Counted from the stretch's first letter, positions 1 through 8,061 are shown. The stretch: DNA of 64,000 nt from Flavisolibacter nicotianae (GCF_003628535.1 NZ_RBCI01000017.1:1-64000), one strand, 5' to 3'. Notes: a model not told the origin generated them from the letters alone. Made by a program: numbers and translations.

Positions 1-57
1 CTCGTGCTCTTGAATAGCCTTGACAATCTGTGTTTCGGTGAAGTTTGATTTTTTCAT
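1..57 (-). CDS. IS3-family transposase OrfA, N-terminal 19 codons (partial)
   Basis: Reading the minus strand from 57 gives MKKSNFTETQIVKAIQEHE, open through the left edge. This is the typical beginning of the helix-turn-helix OrfA of IS3-family elements, which binds the transposon ends and is joined to the OrfB integrase by programmed frameshifting. Only the first half of the HTH is present, so subgroup and integrity cannot be judged. It lies immediately downstream of a truncated jetD-like gene, in the same orientation, and is probably the cause of that truncation. Confidence 0.75.
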   Translation of the reverse strand, partial: MKKSNFTETQIVKAIQEHE

Positions 58-94
58 ATTTACTCATTTAAAATTAAGCGCCTTTGCTAACTTT
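1..94 (-). mobile_element. Left part of an IS3-family insertion sequence, cut by the window edge
   Basis: The first 57 bases encode, on the minus strand, the start of an IS3-type OrfA. The 37 bases before that start codon (58-94) read TGAAAGTTAGCAAAGG... on the minus strand, and IS3-family ends begin with TG. The likely IS end therefore coincides with the TGA that stops the neighbouring jetD-like frame. The exact terminal repeat and target duplication cannot be set because the other end lies outside the window. Confidence 0.6.
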
Positions 95-522
95 CAAATG
101 AGCGAATTATAGGGAAGCCGACAGTTTTGAATAAAATATTTACAGACTTTGAGAGTCTCCTCCCAAGTGTCATGTTCAATTAACTTTAAAGGATTGCTTT
201 TAACCCATTCGACCAGCCTTGGAATCTCTGATTGAATTAAAGAAAAGTTCCTAAGGAACTGGTTGTACTCTTTTTGTTTAGAAATTAATTTTAGACAATC
301 TTCTAAGGTTTCTATGCTGATCTTTTCTGGGATCAGTTGCCTGCCGATCTTTTCAAATTGTCTTTCGACGAGAATAACTCTATAGCCATAGCCTTTGAAT
401 TCTTTGGAATTGTCTCCAACTGCTGATGGTTCACTGCCGGAGATTTTCAAAACCACCTTGTAGCGCCTCAAACTAGAAGAGGCGTACTTCCTTCCTTCGG
501 ATGGCAACCGCTCCTGTCTCAT
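94..522 (-). pseudogene. Truncated JetD-like (Wadjet, DUF3322) N-terminal fragment
   Basis: The 142-residue product matches, from my knowledge of the family, the N-terminal DUF3322 domain of JetD, the toprim/topoVI-like nuclease subunit of the Wadjet anti-plasmid system. The landmarks occur in the right order: NSKEFKGYGYRV (about 39-50), EKIGRQLIPEKI (57-68), TLEDCLKLISKQKEYNQF (72-89), and PRLVEWVKSNPLKLIE followed by WEETLKVCKYF (102-129). Full-length JetD is roughly 380-400 residues, so the C-terminal toprim-containing half is missing. The frame stops where an IS3-family element appears to begin. The region before residue 39 is shorter than usual, suggesting further loss at the 5' side. 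No jetA, jetB or jetC lies upstream; a fragment of a different gene is found instead. It is very unlikely to be functional. Confidence 0.65.
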
Positions 523-527
523 GGTCT

Positions 528-665
528 TTACCCTAAAAGTTTTAAGAGTTCGACCAGAAATTCTTCCCTGACATCAGCTTCGGTATAAGTGGAAAAGTTG
601 AGCCTTGATAGTCGGCTTAGTTCTGTTTTCTCGGATTCGGTTAAATGTGAACGGAATTTCTTCAT
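528..665 (-). pseudogene. 45-codon fragment resembling the N-terminus of an HsdR-like restriction protein
   Basis: On the minus strand an ATG at 665 opens a 45-residue frame that ends in TAA at 528. It contains TEADVREEFLVELLKLLG, the pattern found near the start of type I restriction R subunits and related nuclease-helicase or methylase proteins, where it normally continues as ...LLGY. The frame ends exactly where the conserved Tyr would be and no longer homologous frame follows, so this looks like the remnant of a much larger gene. It lies 5 bases upstream of the jetD-like fragment and in the same orientation. The family call rests on one short motif. Confidence 0.35.
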
Positions 666-813
666 CTCGCAAAGCTAAATGCCATAAAATTAGCTGGCAA
701 TGGTAACTGTCATTCGTCCAAACTAAACTTGCTGATGAACTCGTTGATTTTCAGTAAATCTTGAACAAGAAGGTTCGAAAGCTGTCCCCGATTGCCCGCC
801 AGCCTCAAAAAAG

Positions 814-843
814 AAAATCCTGTAGTTTTTTCTGCAGGATTTT
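814..843 (-). terminator. Rho-independent terminator of the cysE-cysM unit
   Basis: A 12-position stem (814-825 with 832-843) encloses a six-base homopolymer loop. On the minus strand the stem has one A-C mismatch and is followed by TTTTCTTTTTT-type sequence, 25 bases beyond the cysM stop. On the plus strand the same mismatch is a G-U pair but only two further T residues follow, so the minus-strand role is favoured. It separates cysM from the decayed defence genes. Confidence 0.75.
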
Positions 844-868
844 TTATGTCATTGCCATCCGGATTTTT

Positions 869-1741
869 TCAGCCAAAAAGATCACTGCTCAAATAGCGGT
901 CCCCACGGTCACAAACAATAAAGACAATGGTACCCGATTCCAATTCCCGGCTTAAGCGGATCGCCGCCGAAGCGGCACCACCGCTGCTCATGCCCGCAAA
1001 AATTCCTTCTTCCTTAGCAAGCCGGCGCGTCATATCAACTGCTTCTTCCTGTGTAATGTCCATGATCCTGTCTACCCGTTTGGGATCGAAGATCTTTGGC
1101 AGGTAGGCCGGTGCCCACCGCCGGATGCCAGGAATTGAGGCCTCTTCCGTTGGTTGGCAACCGACAATTTGAATGGAAGGATTTTTTTCCTTTAAATACA
1201 TCGACGTTCCCATGATGGTGCCCGTGGTGCCCATGGAGCTGACAAAATGCGTAATCCCGCCATTGGTGTCATCCCATATTTCAGGGCCGGTCGTTTTGTA
1301 ATGCGATAAGTAGTTATCGGGATTGGCAAACTGGTTCAGCAGGAAATAGTCGCCGCCGGAAGCTTTTTCTTCGGCATAATCGCGGCAGGCTTCCATGCTG
1401 TCGAGAAGGATCACTTTGGCGCCGAATGCTTCCATCGTCAGCACCCGTTCGCGGGTTGATGAAGACGGCATGATCAACTCGATTTCCAGGTTGAAAAGGT
1501 TCGCGATCAGGGCCATGGCAATGCCGGTATTCCCGCTGGTTGCCTCAATCAGTTTTGTACGGCTGCTGATCTGTCCCCGCTCCAATGCGCTACGGATCAT
1601 ATTCAAAGCCGGCCGGTCTTTCACGCTGCCTCCCGGGTTATTTCCTTCCAGCTTCGCATAGACCGAAACGGCAGGATTCGGAACGAGATGTTTCAATTGA
1701 ACCAGCGGCGTATTGCCAACCGTGTCGAGGACTGTTTTCAT
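869..1741 (-). CDS. cysM: Cysteine synthase B (O-acetylserine sulfhydrylase, CysM type)
   Basis: This PLP enzyme makes L-cysteine from O-acetylserine and sulfide or thiosulfate in the cytoplasm. The 290-residue protein has the PLP lysine K41 in GGSVKDRPA, the substrate loop ATSGNTGIA (68-76), the phosphate-binding GTTGT (171-175) and SSGG (252-255). PGIRRW (204-209) and the C-terminal CDRGDRYLS (277-285) favour CysM over CysK. Length fits the family (about 290-305). Its ATG overlaps the cysE stop by four bases (ATGA), so the two genes are almost certainly translationally coupled and consecutive steps of one pathway. A terminator follows 25 bases downstream. Confidence 0.95.
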   Translation of the reverse strand: MKTVLDTVGNTPLVQLKHLVPNPAVSVYAKLEGNNPGGSVKDRPALNMIRSALERGQISSRTKLIEATSGNTGIAMALIANLFNLEIELIMPSSSTRERVLTMEAFGAKVILLDSMEACRDYAEEKASGGDYFLLNQFANPDNYLSHYKTTGPEIWDDTNGGITHFVSSMGTTGTIMGTSMYLKEKNPSIQIVGCQPTEEASIPGIRRWAPAYLPKIFDPKRVDRIMDITQEEAVDMTRRLAKEEGIFAGMSSGGAASAAIRLSRELESGTIVFIVCDRGDRYLSSDLFG

Positions 1742-2574
1742 ACCGAGGTGCTTAAAAATTTTCCTTCTACAATATTTATAATGGGCTGGTGATAAACCAA
1801 CGAACCGGGCGGGATACTTTCCGTTATCCAGACGTTGCCACCGATCACGCTGTGATGACCAATGACCGTTTCTCCGCCAAGAATTGTAGCACCGGCATAG
1901 ATGACGACATGATCTTCTACTGTTGGGTGCCGTTTGGTAAAAGCCATTTCTTTTTTCACGCTCAGTGCACCAAGGGTCACCCCCTGGTAAAGCTTGACGT
2001 GGTTTCCAATCCGGGACGTTTCCCCGATGACGATTCCCGTACCGTGGTCGATACAGAAATACTCGCCGATTGCAGCCGCCGGGTGAATGTCAATCCCTGT
2101 TTTGGAATGGGCCTGTTCGGTTAAAATCCTTGGCAACAAGGGCACGTCCAGTCGGTGCAGGGCATGGGCTATGCGGTAATAACTCAGCGCCAGGAATCCG
2201 GGATAAGCCCTGACCACTTCAAAGGCGGTATGTGCAGCCGGGTCGCCTTTTACAATGGCTTCAATGTCGGTATTCAGCAGCCGGTAAATCTCCGGCACGC
2301 CGGCAAAAAACTGGCGGGCAATATCGGCTTTATTGCAATGCTCGCAGGCTGTGGTGGTGTTCAGGATGTTGGTTAGTTCGACCTCCAGTTCGACAAATAC
2401 TTTCCGGATGGCTTCTTCCGAGCAAAGCACGCAGGTTGAAAGTTGCGGGTAGAGAACGCAAATGAGCCGCTCGGCCCATCCGGTGATTTCGCGGTTGGAG
2501 GGCACCACATCTTTTTGCTTTTGCTGGCGGAACAGGTCATGGAAAAAGTCATCCGGCAGGGGCATTGCTTTCAT
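1738..2574 (-). CDS. cysE: Serine O-acetyltransferase
   Basis: Transfers acetyl from acetyl-CoA to serine, giving the O-acetylserine used by the CysM encoded directly downstream. The 278-residue protein has an alpha-helical N-terminal half and a left-handed beta-helix C-terminal half. The catalytic signature is clear: DIHPAAAIG (162-170) followed by DHGTGIVIGET (176-186), then hexapeptide repeats through about residue 260. It is the first gene of a two-gene minus-strand operon and overlaps cysM by 4 bp. Residues 1-100 are longer than in the shortest epsC-type enzymes, as is common in Bacteroidota. Feedback inhibition by cysteine is a family property, not visible here. Confidence 0.93.
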   Translation of the reverse strand: MKAMPLPDDFFHDLFRQQKQKDVVPSNREITGWAERLICVLYPQLSTCVLCSEEAIRKVFVELEVELTNILNTTTACEHCNKADIARQFFAGVPEIYRLLNTDIEAIVKGDPAAHTAFEVVRAYPGFLALSYYRIAHALHRLDVPLLPRILTEQAHSKTGIDIHPAAAIGEYFCIDHGTGIVIGETSRIGNHVKLYQGVTLGALSVKKEMAFTKRHPTVEDHVVIYAGATILGGETVIGHHSVIGGNVWITESIPPGSLVYHQPIINIVEGKFLSTSV

Positions 2575-2934
2575 TGTAATTTTCGAACCATTGGTTGTTG
2601 TAAAAATACCAACAGATGGTGGTCGCCAGCAAGACTTTTGTCACACAGCTGTAAGAAGTGGTGGCTTCCCCCGGAACAATTTCTTCAGAATGGTGGTAAT
2701 GCAATGCCTATATCGGGTCGCGTCGATCAGTTGCAATCCAACGCGATACCTGCTCGTGTTCGTTGGTAAACCTAAGTGGATTGCATCTGTTCAAAATCGA
2801 CGGCAGCCCGCCGATGAACCAGGTAACCGTATGACAGGTGAATCGAATTGCGGCCGGTATGAAAAATCGTTGGCGCCTTTCGGGTCAGGGATAATTTCCA
2901 TTTCTTTACCGCTTAAATCTACCAGGATAGACCA
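2575..2934. other. Spacer between divergent cysE and the first polysaccharide locus
   Basis: These 360 bases separate the minus-strand cysE from the plus-strand glycosyltransferase gene. An open frame crosses most of it from inside cysE on the plus strand, but its product (rich in Arg, Trp and Cys, no recognisable motif) looks like an antisense shadow continued by chance. Apart from the possible cysE promoter I see no repeat, RNA gene or clear plus-strand promoter. Confidence 0.5.
2601..2633 (-). promoter_or_regulatory. Possible cysE promoter
   Basis: On the minus strand TATTTTTA (2608-2601) matches the Bacteroidota -7 element TAnnTTTG at seven of eight positions, and CTTG (2633-2630) lies 21 bases upstream as a weak -33 element. 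The -7 box is 26 bases before the cysE ATG. The match is imperfect, so this is a candidate only. Confidence 0.3.
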
Positions 2935-3906
2935 ATGAAGATCGCATTCACTGTTTGCTCGGCCAATTACCTTGCCTACGCCAAGTCTTTAGCCGACACT
3001 GTGATTCAGCACAATCCGGGTTATTCGTTTGTGATAGCCCTGGCTGATACATTTACCGGTTTGGATACGGCATTTTTTGCCCCGCACACGATCATTCCCG
3101 TTACGGATATGAACATCGATGCTTTGGAAGAAATGAATCAGCGGTATACCATTTTCGAACTTAGTTGCGCCCTGAAGCCATTTGTGGCCGGCTATCTTTT
3201 TCAGACCTTCCGTGACTGCGAGCTGTTGTTTTATTTTGATTCCGATATCCTGGTATATCATACCCTTCACGAGGCGGAAGAAGCGCTGCAGTCCGACTCT
3301 ATTCTTCTCACTCCCCATCTTTCTCAGGCGCTGCCCTCTGCCGAATCGCTGCCAACGGAACGCGATCTGTTGCGGGCAGGTGTGTTTAATGCCGGTTTTT
3401 TTGGTTTGAAAAACGATGCTGTGACCGGCTCCTTTTTACACTGGTGGAAGGAAAGGCTGCAATACCATTGCTATAATAACATTGGCGAAGGTTTGTTTGT
3501 CGACCAGTTGTGGCTGAACCTGGTGCCGCTGTATTTTCAAAAGACTTGTGTTTTTTTTCACCCCGGCTATAACCTGGCTTACTGGAATTTCAGTGAACGT
3601 ACCCTGGCGTCTTCCGGAAACGTTTATCGGGTGAACGGCGACTATCCCCTTGTCTTTTTCCATTTCAGCGGGTATGACCCCCAACTTCCGGATGCAGTTA
3701 CAAGGCACCGTACCGACCTGGCCCTGTCTTCACTGCCGCAATACGCATCCCTGTTTAAGCTCTTCGGGAAAGCTGTTGCAAGGAATGACGAGAAGGGTTT
3801 TTCTTCGCTACCGGTAACCATGGGCCTTGAAGCCAAACTTGCAAATCAAAAAACCGGCAACGGCCTTGTGGCAACAATCGGGAGCTGGCTTGGCCGTAAA
3901 AAATAG
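2935..3906 (+). CDS. Glycosyltransferase, GT-A fold (GT8-like)
   Basis: Probably transfers a sugar from a nucleotide donor during polysaccharide assembly. The 323-residue protein starts with a beta-strand typical of GT-A enzymes (MKIAFTVCSANYL) and carries the metal-binding DxD motif in FYFDSDILVYH (99-109). A late HFSGYDP segment resembles the conserved H-G-X-X-K-P region position of GT8-like enzymes. It has no signal peptide or membrane segment. The gene at 13585 encodes a relative with the same architecture. It stands alone ahead of the OPX gene with a 303-base gap, so it may form its own transcript. Donor and acceptor cannot be predicted. Confidence 0.75.
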   Translation: MKIAFTVCSANYLAYAKSLADTVIQHNPGYSFVIALADTFTGLDTAFFAPHTIIPVTDMNIDALEEMNQRYTIFELSCALKPFVAGYLFQTFRDCELLFYFDSDILVYHTLHEAEEALQSDSILLTPHLSQALPSAESLPTERDLLRAGVFNAGFFGLKNDAVTGSFLHWWKERLQYHCYNNIGEGLFVDQLWLNLVPLYFQKTCVFFHPGYNLAYWNFSERTLASSGNVYRVNGDYPLVFFHFSGYDPQLPDAVTRHRTDLALSSLPQYASLFKLFGKAVARNDEKGFSSLPVTMGLEAKLANQKTGNGLVATIGSWLGRKK

Positions 3907-4119
3907 AAATAACTAACCGGGCTCTGCAGGGAGTTAGCCTCATTTTAACGACGGAAAGTATAATAGTACATAAAAACGTCACCATTTAACCAACGGCTAA
4001 AAGCCGTTTTTCCAGGGAAGATATAGGTGTAATTACTTATTATTTAAATATTTGCAATAACATGGACTCTGGCTGTTCTTTCCGGGACCTGCCCAGACCC
4101 TAAAATTTCTTAAAAGATT

Positions 4120-4149
4120 TTTGTTATAATATGTAAACTAATAACTTAG
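4120..4149 (+). promoter_or_regulatory. Candidate promoter of the polysaccharide export operon
   Basis: TTTG at 4120-4123 is followed after 18 bases by TAACTTAG (4142-4149), which matches TAnnTTTG at seven of eight positions. The spacing is identical to the perfect-match promoter at 18452-18481. The -7 box lies inside the inverted repeat at 4133-4175, giving a plausible operator arrangement. No transcript data support it. Confidence 0.4.
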
Positions 4150-4175
4150 CGCCGCGCATCTTGCGTGTAGTTTAC
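4133..4175 (+). promoter_or_regulatory. Inverted repeat / hairpin before the OPX gene
   Basis: GTAAACTA (4133-4140) is the exact reverse complement of TAGTTTAC (4168-4175). Directly inside the right arm, CGCGCA (4153-4158) can pair with TGCGTG (4162-4167, one G-U) around a three-base loop. The two stems stack with a 12-base bulge on the left side. It ends 34 bases before the OPX ATG and could act as a protein-binding site or a leader RNA structure. It is not followed by a T-run, so it is not a terminator. Confidence 0.5.
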
Positions 4176-4209
4176 TAAGCTAACCGAGACAAGACTTAAA
4201 TCCAAATCC

Positions 4210-6642
4210 ATGATCTGCTTAAGGATTTTACTCATTTCGCTGTTTTCTTTTCTTTCGGTTTATGTCGTAGCGCAAATTCCTTCCGATCTCAGCACGGTAA
4301 AAGCATCCCAGATTTCCGACAGCCAGTTGCAGCAATATCTTAACCAGGCGAAGGCCAGTGGGGTAACGGCCGACCAGTTGGAGGCGGAATTTCTTCGCAG
4401 GGGTCTGCCGCCGTCCGAAATGGCTGAAATCAAGCAGCGCATCCAACAATTGGAAGCAAACGGCACGATGGGAACAGGGAATGAACTGGAAAAGCCCGTC
4501 AAAACGCTTCCCGAAAATTCGAAACGCACGGTTACAACCATCAAGCCGCTCGATTACGAGACAGCCGAAAGCATCAAACGGCGGTCGAAGATTTTTGGTT
4601 CCGAGCTGTTTTCCAATACCAATCTCACTTTCGAGCCCGACCTGCGCATGCCCACGCCGAAGAATTACATCATTGGTCCCGACGACGAACTGATCTTGAA
4701 TATCTACGGCTATAACATGAGCCAGCAGAATTTAAAAGTATCACCGGAAGGCACGGTCAATGTCAAATATGCCGGCATTATCAATGTGAACGGCCTGACC
4801 ATTGAGGCGGCAACCGCACTGTTGCGCAGCCGTTTGTCGCGGTACTACCCGGGGCTTTCCGGCGGGCAGACCAAGTTGCAATTAACCGTTGGTAATATCC
4901 GCAGCATCCGGGTGACACTCATTGGTGCCATCAACCGGCCGGGAACCTACACCTTGCCATCACTGGCCAGTCTGTTCAATGCCCTTTATGTAAGCGGGGG
5001 ACCAGCCGAGAACGGGTCGTTCCGGAACATTGAACTCATCCGGGCCAATAAGGTCGTCCAGGTTGCCGATCTCTATGATTTTTTGGTGAAGGGTGATTTG
5101 AGCAGCAACCTCCGGCTCGAAGACAACGATGTCATTCGTGTTCCGTTTGCCAGCTTGCTGATCACGCTGAATGGTGAGCTAAACCGCCCCGGGATTTTCG
5201 AAATGCACGGAAGCGAAAGCCTGAAAGACGCCATCCAATTTGCAGGTGGATTTAAAAGCAAGGCTTTCCGCGGCCGAATCACGGGCAACCGTTATGGTGA
5301 TTTCGACCGGAAGGTACTGGACGTGGCAGGCGATGCACTGCAAGCTTTCAAGCCGGAGAACGGCGACGAATATTTTATCGACTCGGTTGTAAACCGCTAC
5401 CAAAACCGTGTGCTCATTAGTGGGGCCGTCTTCAAGCCCGGCGCTTATGCGCTGGAAAGCGGCATGACCTTGAAGCAATTAATCCAGAAAGCCCAGGGGC
5501 TGAAGGAAGATGTTTTTACCGACAGGGCCATCCTGGTACGGACCCGCGACGATCTTTCCAAAGAGTACCTTGCAATTGACCTGAAGCCGCTCATCAGCGG
5601 GAAAGAAGCCGGCCTTGTCCTGCAAAAGGAAGACAGCATTCACGTCGCGTCCATTTTTGGCATTCGCGACACGGCGACTGTGACCATCAACGGTGCCGTT
5701 CGCAACCCGGGTAACTTCCGGTACGAGGAGGGTCTTTCCTTGAAATCGCTCATCCTGAAAGCAAATGGTTATGCCGACAATGCGACCGGGATGGGCATCG
5801 AGATCTCCCGCCGCAAACGCGACATCGACGTCAACAGGTCGGGAAGCGACATCGTGGAACTCATCCGGATCAATGGCGATAAAGACCTTGCCGGCACGGC
5901 CACAGACATCGTTCTGAAGCCATTCGACATTGTGACGATTAAAGAAGATCCTTTTTATAAAAAGCAGATTAGTGTCAAGGTTTCCGGCGAGGTCTTGTTG
6001 CCGGCTGTATACACCTTGCAGAGCCGTGAAGAGCGATTGAGTTCACTGATCAAACGGGCTGGCGGGCTGCTTTATACGGCCAATGTTGGCGGGGCCAAAT
6101 TGATCCGTAAAAAGATCGAGGTGATCGACTCGGCCGAAATAAAGCGGCTGTTTCAGTCGGTGGTAAAGGATACAACCAAGACAAAAGTGGTTGTTCCGGA
6201 GAAGAACACCACTGATGTGGCGATAGACCTGGATTATATTTTAAAGCACCCCGGTACCGCCGATGACATCACGCTGGAAGAAGGCGATGAACTGGTGATA
6301 CCCCGCATCAACAACACAGTAAGTGTAAACGGCGAAGTTTTCCGCCCGGTGGATGTGATGTACGAAAAAGGCAAAACCATGCACGATTATCTCTCCGATG
6401 CCGGTGGCGTAACGCAGACGGGATTGCGGAGAAAGGCTTTTGTCATTTATGCCAATGGCCGGTCGGCAAAAATCAGGAAGGTTCTGGGCCTGTTTCCCAG
6501 CTATCCCAAAATAGAGCCCGGCGCCAACATTTTTGTACCGCAAAGGGCCAAGAAAGAAGGGTCGTTTGATGCAGCCAAGGCAGGAATCCTGATATCGGCG
6601 ATCACGGCGTTAATCACGACGATATCGGTGATCAGCCGATAG
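4210..6642 (+). CDS. Outer-membrane polysaccharide export (OPX) protein with about six SLBB domains
   Basis: Likely forms the periplasm/outer-membrane export channel for the locus polysaccharide. The 810-residue protein begins with a signal peptide (hydrophobic 4-20, cut near AQ-IPSD at 21-22), then a helical region (25-85). A Poly_export domain follows at about 148-215 (YIIGPDDELILNIYGYN). Repeated SLBB units start with patterns such as TLIGAINRPGTYTLP (236-250), TLNGELNRPGIFEM, LISGAVFKPGAYAL, TINGAVRNPGNFRY, KVSGEVLLPAVYTL and SVNGEVFRPVDVMY. A hydrophobic C-terminus (GILISAITALITTISVI) could be a membrane anchor. The many SLBB units and large size are typical of Bacteroidota OPX proteins rather than the 380-residue Wza. 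It heads the operon and is followed by a Wzz-type protein. Confidence 0.92.
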   Translation: MICLRILLISLFSFLSVYVVAQIPSDLSTVKASQISDSQLQQYLNQAKASGVTADQLEAEFLRRGLPPSEMAEIKQRIQQLEANGTMGTGNELEKPVKTLPENSKRTVTTIKPLDYETAESIKRRSKIFGSELFSNTNLTFEPDLRMPTPKNYIIGPDDELILNIYGYNMSQQNLKVSPEGTVNVKYAGIINVNGLTIEAATALLRSRLSRYYPGLSGGQTKLQLTVGNIRSIRVTLIGAINRPGTYTLPSLASLFNALYVSGGPAENGSFRNIELIRANKVVQVADLYDFLVKGDLSSNLRLEDNDVIRVPFASLLITLNGELNRPGIFEMHGSESLKDAIQFAGGFKSKAFRGRITGNRYGDFDRKVLDVAGDALQAFKPENGDEYFIDSVVNRYQNRVLISGAVFKPGAYALESGMTLKQLIQKAQGLKEDVFTDRAILVRTRDDLSKEYLAIDLKPLISGKEAGLVLQKEDSIHVASIFGIRDTATVTINGAVRNPGNFRYEEGLSLKSLILKANGYADNATGMGIEISRRKRDIDVNRSGSDIVELIRINGDKDLAGTATDIVLKPFDIVTIKEDPFYKKQISVKVSGEVLLPAVYTLQSREERLSSLIKRAGGLLYTANVGGAKLIRKKIEVIDSAEIKRLFQSVVKDTTKTKVVVPEKNTTDVAIDLDYILKHPGTADDITLEEGDELVIPRINNTVSVNGEVFRPVDVMYEKGKTMHDYLSDAGGVTQTGLRRKAFVIYANGRSAKIRKVLGLFPSYPKIEPGANIFVPQRAKKEGSFDAAKAGILISAITALITTISVISR

Positions 6643-6875
6643 CATTCGGTGCAAATGAATGCTTGCTGTTCGGGCAAGAAACAGGCATGTGAGATGGAAT
6701 GGGAAATCTTGCTGATTTCCCGTTTCCCGGACGCTAAAACCGAAACAGCAAACCGGATGCGCCGCAAAAAAAATGTAATCCTCAGTAGAAAAACGAATGT
6801 GACTGAGGAACGGCGAAGCCTTGCGCATACCACTGCATTAAGGTGGAATAGCCATCAGTAAAAATCATTTTGTAA
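6643..6875 (+). promoter_or_regulatory. OPX-Wzz spacer with two hairpins
   Basis: This 233-base gap inside the operon holds two perfect inverted repeats. GGGAAATC (6701-6708) pairs with GATTTCCC (6714-6721) across five bases, and TCCTCAGT (6779-6786) pairs with ACTGAGGA (6802-6809) across 15 bases. Neither has a downstream T-run. They could stabilise or process the mRNA between a large and a small export component, or be chance. A 70-codon open frame here has no coding character. Confidence 0.4.
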
Positions 6876-7955
6876 ATGAAAGACAGCCCCAAAGAGTACT
6901 ATTCATTGTGGGAAATCGTGAAGCAAACACAAGCCTATTTGCGCTACCTGCGTCAAAGATGGTGGTTGCTTTTGTTGTTTATCATCCTTGGCGTTGGTAT
7001 GGGCTTCTTCTATTACTCGAGGCAAAAACCGCGGTACGAAGCTGTCAGCACCTTCATCCTGGAAGAAAAGTCTGGTGGGGGCGGTGGACTGTCAGGATTA
7101 GCTTCGCAGTTTGGTTTCAACCTGGGCAGCCTGGGCGGCGGGAGTATGTTCAGTAGTGAAAACATTTTGGAAATTCTTAAATCAAAAACAGTTATCGAGC
7201 AAGTCCTGATTAGTCCAGTAAACGATACCCTTACAACAGGTACGACGCTGGCAGACCGCTATCTGGAGTTTACCGGCATAAAAAAGAAATGGCAGGAAAA
7301 AGGCCTTCTGCCTTCTTTCAACTTTGCCGGTGCAAGAAAACAATTAAGCCCGATCCAGGATAGTGTTTTGAATGTGATTTATGAGTCAATCCTCAAGCAA
7401 AATCTCTCCACTGAGCGCATGAGTAAGCAGGGAACAATCATCAAAGTGCAGGTTTCTGCTGCTGATGCACAGTTTGCCCGCTTGATGACAGAACGCATTG
7501 TACAGGAGGCAAGCAAGTTGTACCTCGATCTGCGGATTGGTACGGGCCAGGAAAATATCCGGCAACTGCAAAGGCGATCCGACTCGTTGCTGGTATTGCT
7601 GAACAACAAGTCCTACCGGGCCGCCGCCAGTCAGCCACTCGACATCAACCCTGGCATCCGCACGGCGATAGTGCCGGTTGAAATTGCAACCCGTGACAAA
7701 ACCGTGCTGGGTACCCTCTATGCAGAAGTAACAAAAAACCTGGAAGCCAGTAAAATGCTGCTGTCCCAGCAAACACCGGTGATCCAGTTGCTCGATCGGC
7801 CCGGCTATTTACTGAACGATAATAAAAAAGGTTTGCTAGCTGTGTTGGCTGTATCAATTTTTTCTGCAGGCTTGCTTTTCGTTCTTGTCGCTTTTCCGTT
7901 TTTCCTGCTGTTTATGGCAAAAAAAGCAGCACGAACAGAAACCTCGGTATCCTAG
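6876..7955 (+). CDS. Wzz-type polysaccharide chain-length / copolymerase protein without kinase
   Basis: An inner-membrane protein expected to control chain length or link polymerisation to the OPX channel. The 359-residue protein has a cytoplasmic N-terminus, a membrane segment at about 29-47 (RWWLLLLFIILGVGMGFF), a periplasmic part with a glycine-rich stretch (66-90), and a second membrane segment about 320-348. It then ends in a short basic tail (AKKAARTETSVS). There is no Walker A motif, so it lacks the BY-kinase half found in the Wzc-like protein at 44606. It follows the OPX gene, the usual pairing for Wza-Wzz/Wzc systems. Confidence 0.88.
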   Translation: MKDSPKEYYSLWEIVKQTQAYLRYLRQRWWLLLLFIILGVGMGFFYYSRQKPRYEAVSTFILEEKSGGGGGLSGLASQFGFNLGSLGGGSMFSSENILEILKSKTVIEQVLISPVNDTLTTGTTLADRYLEFTGIKKKWQEKGLLPSFNFAGARKQLSPIQDSVLNVIYESILKQNLSTERMSKQGTIIKVQVSAADAQFARLMTERIVQEASKLYLDLRIGTGQENIRQLQRRSDSLLVLLNNKSYRAAASQPLDINPGIRTAIVPVEIATRDKTVLGTLYAEVTKNLEASKMLLSQQTPVIQLLDRPGYLLNDNKKGLLAVLAVSIFSAGLLFVLVAFPFFLLFMAKKAARTETSVS

Positions 7956-8061
7956 CGACAGAAAGATCAATCCTGGATTTATCTTCACCGGAATACGGAA
8001 GGATTGTATTCTTTGTGGCTGGCTGGTAATGCTGACCCGGTGCTCGTGAAAGAAATTTTCT

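Larger units (their letters stand above)
3907..4209. other. Upstream region of the polysaccharide export operon
   Basis: No gene is seen in these 303 bases. The left part is AT-rich without clear structure. The right part holds a candidate promoter (4120-4149) and an inverted repeat (4133-4175) just before the OPX start, so this is probably the control region of the long plus-strand operon that follows. Confidence 0.5.

Noticed and set aside
765-802. A tRNA-like 3' end (GGTTCGAAA...GCCCGCCA), a possible attachment site for the decayed island
   Set aside because: The T-arm cannot be folded with correct stem lengths and no matching 5' acceptor half is present.
710-955. Open frames on both strands across the cysM terminator region, including a minus-strand frame ending ...NEFISKFSLDE at 710
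   Set aside because: They run through the terminator hairpin and antisense to cysM, lack a start with support and show no motif I can place.
2443-2938. Plus-strand frames of 108 and 158 codons across the cysE start and its upstream spacer
   Set aside because: Mostly antisense to cysE, biased composition and no recognisable domain.
6649-6861. A 70-codon frame between the OPX and Wzz genes
   Set aside because: No family resemblance, odd composition, and it spans the two hairpins; treated as non-coding spacer.
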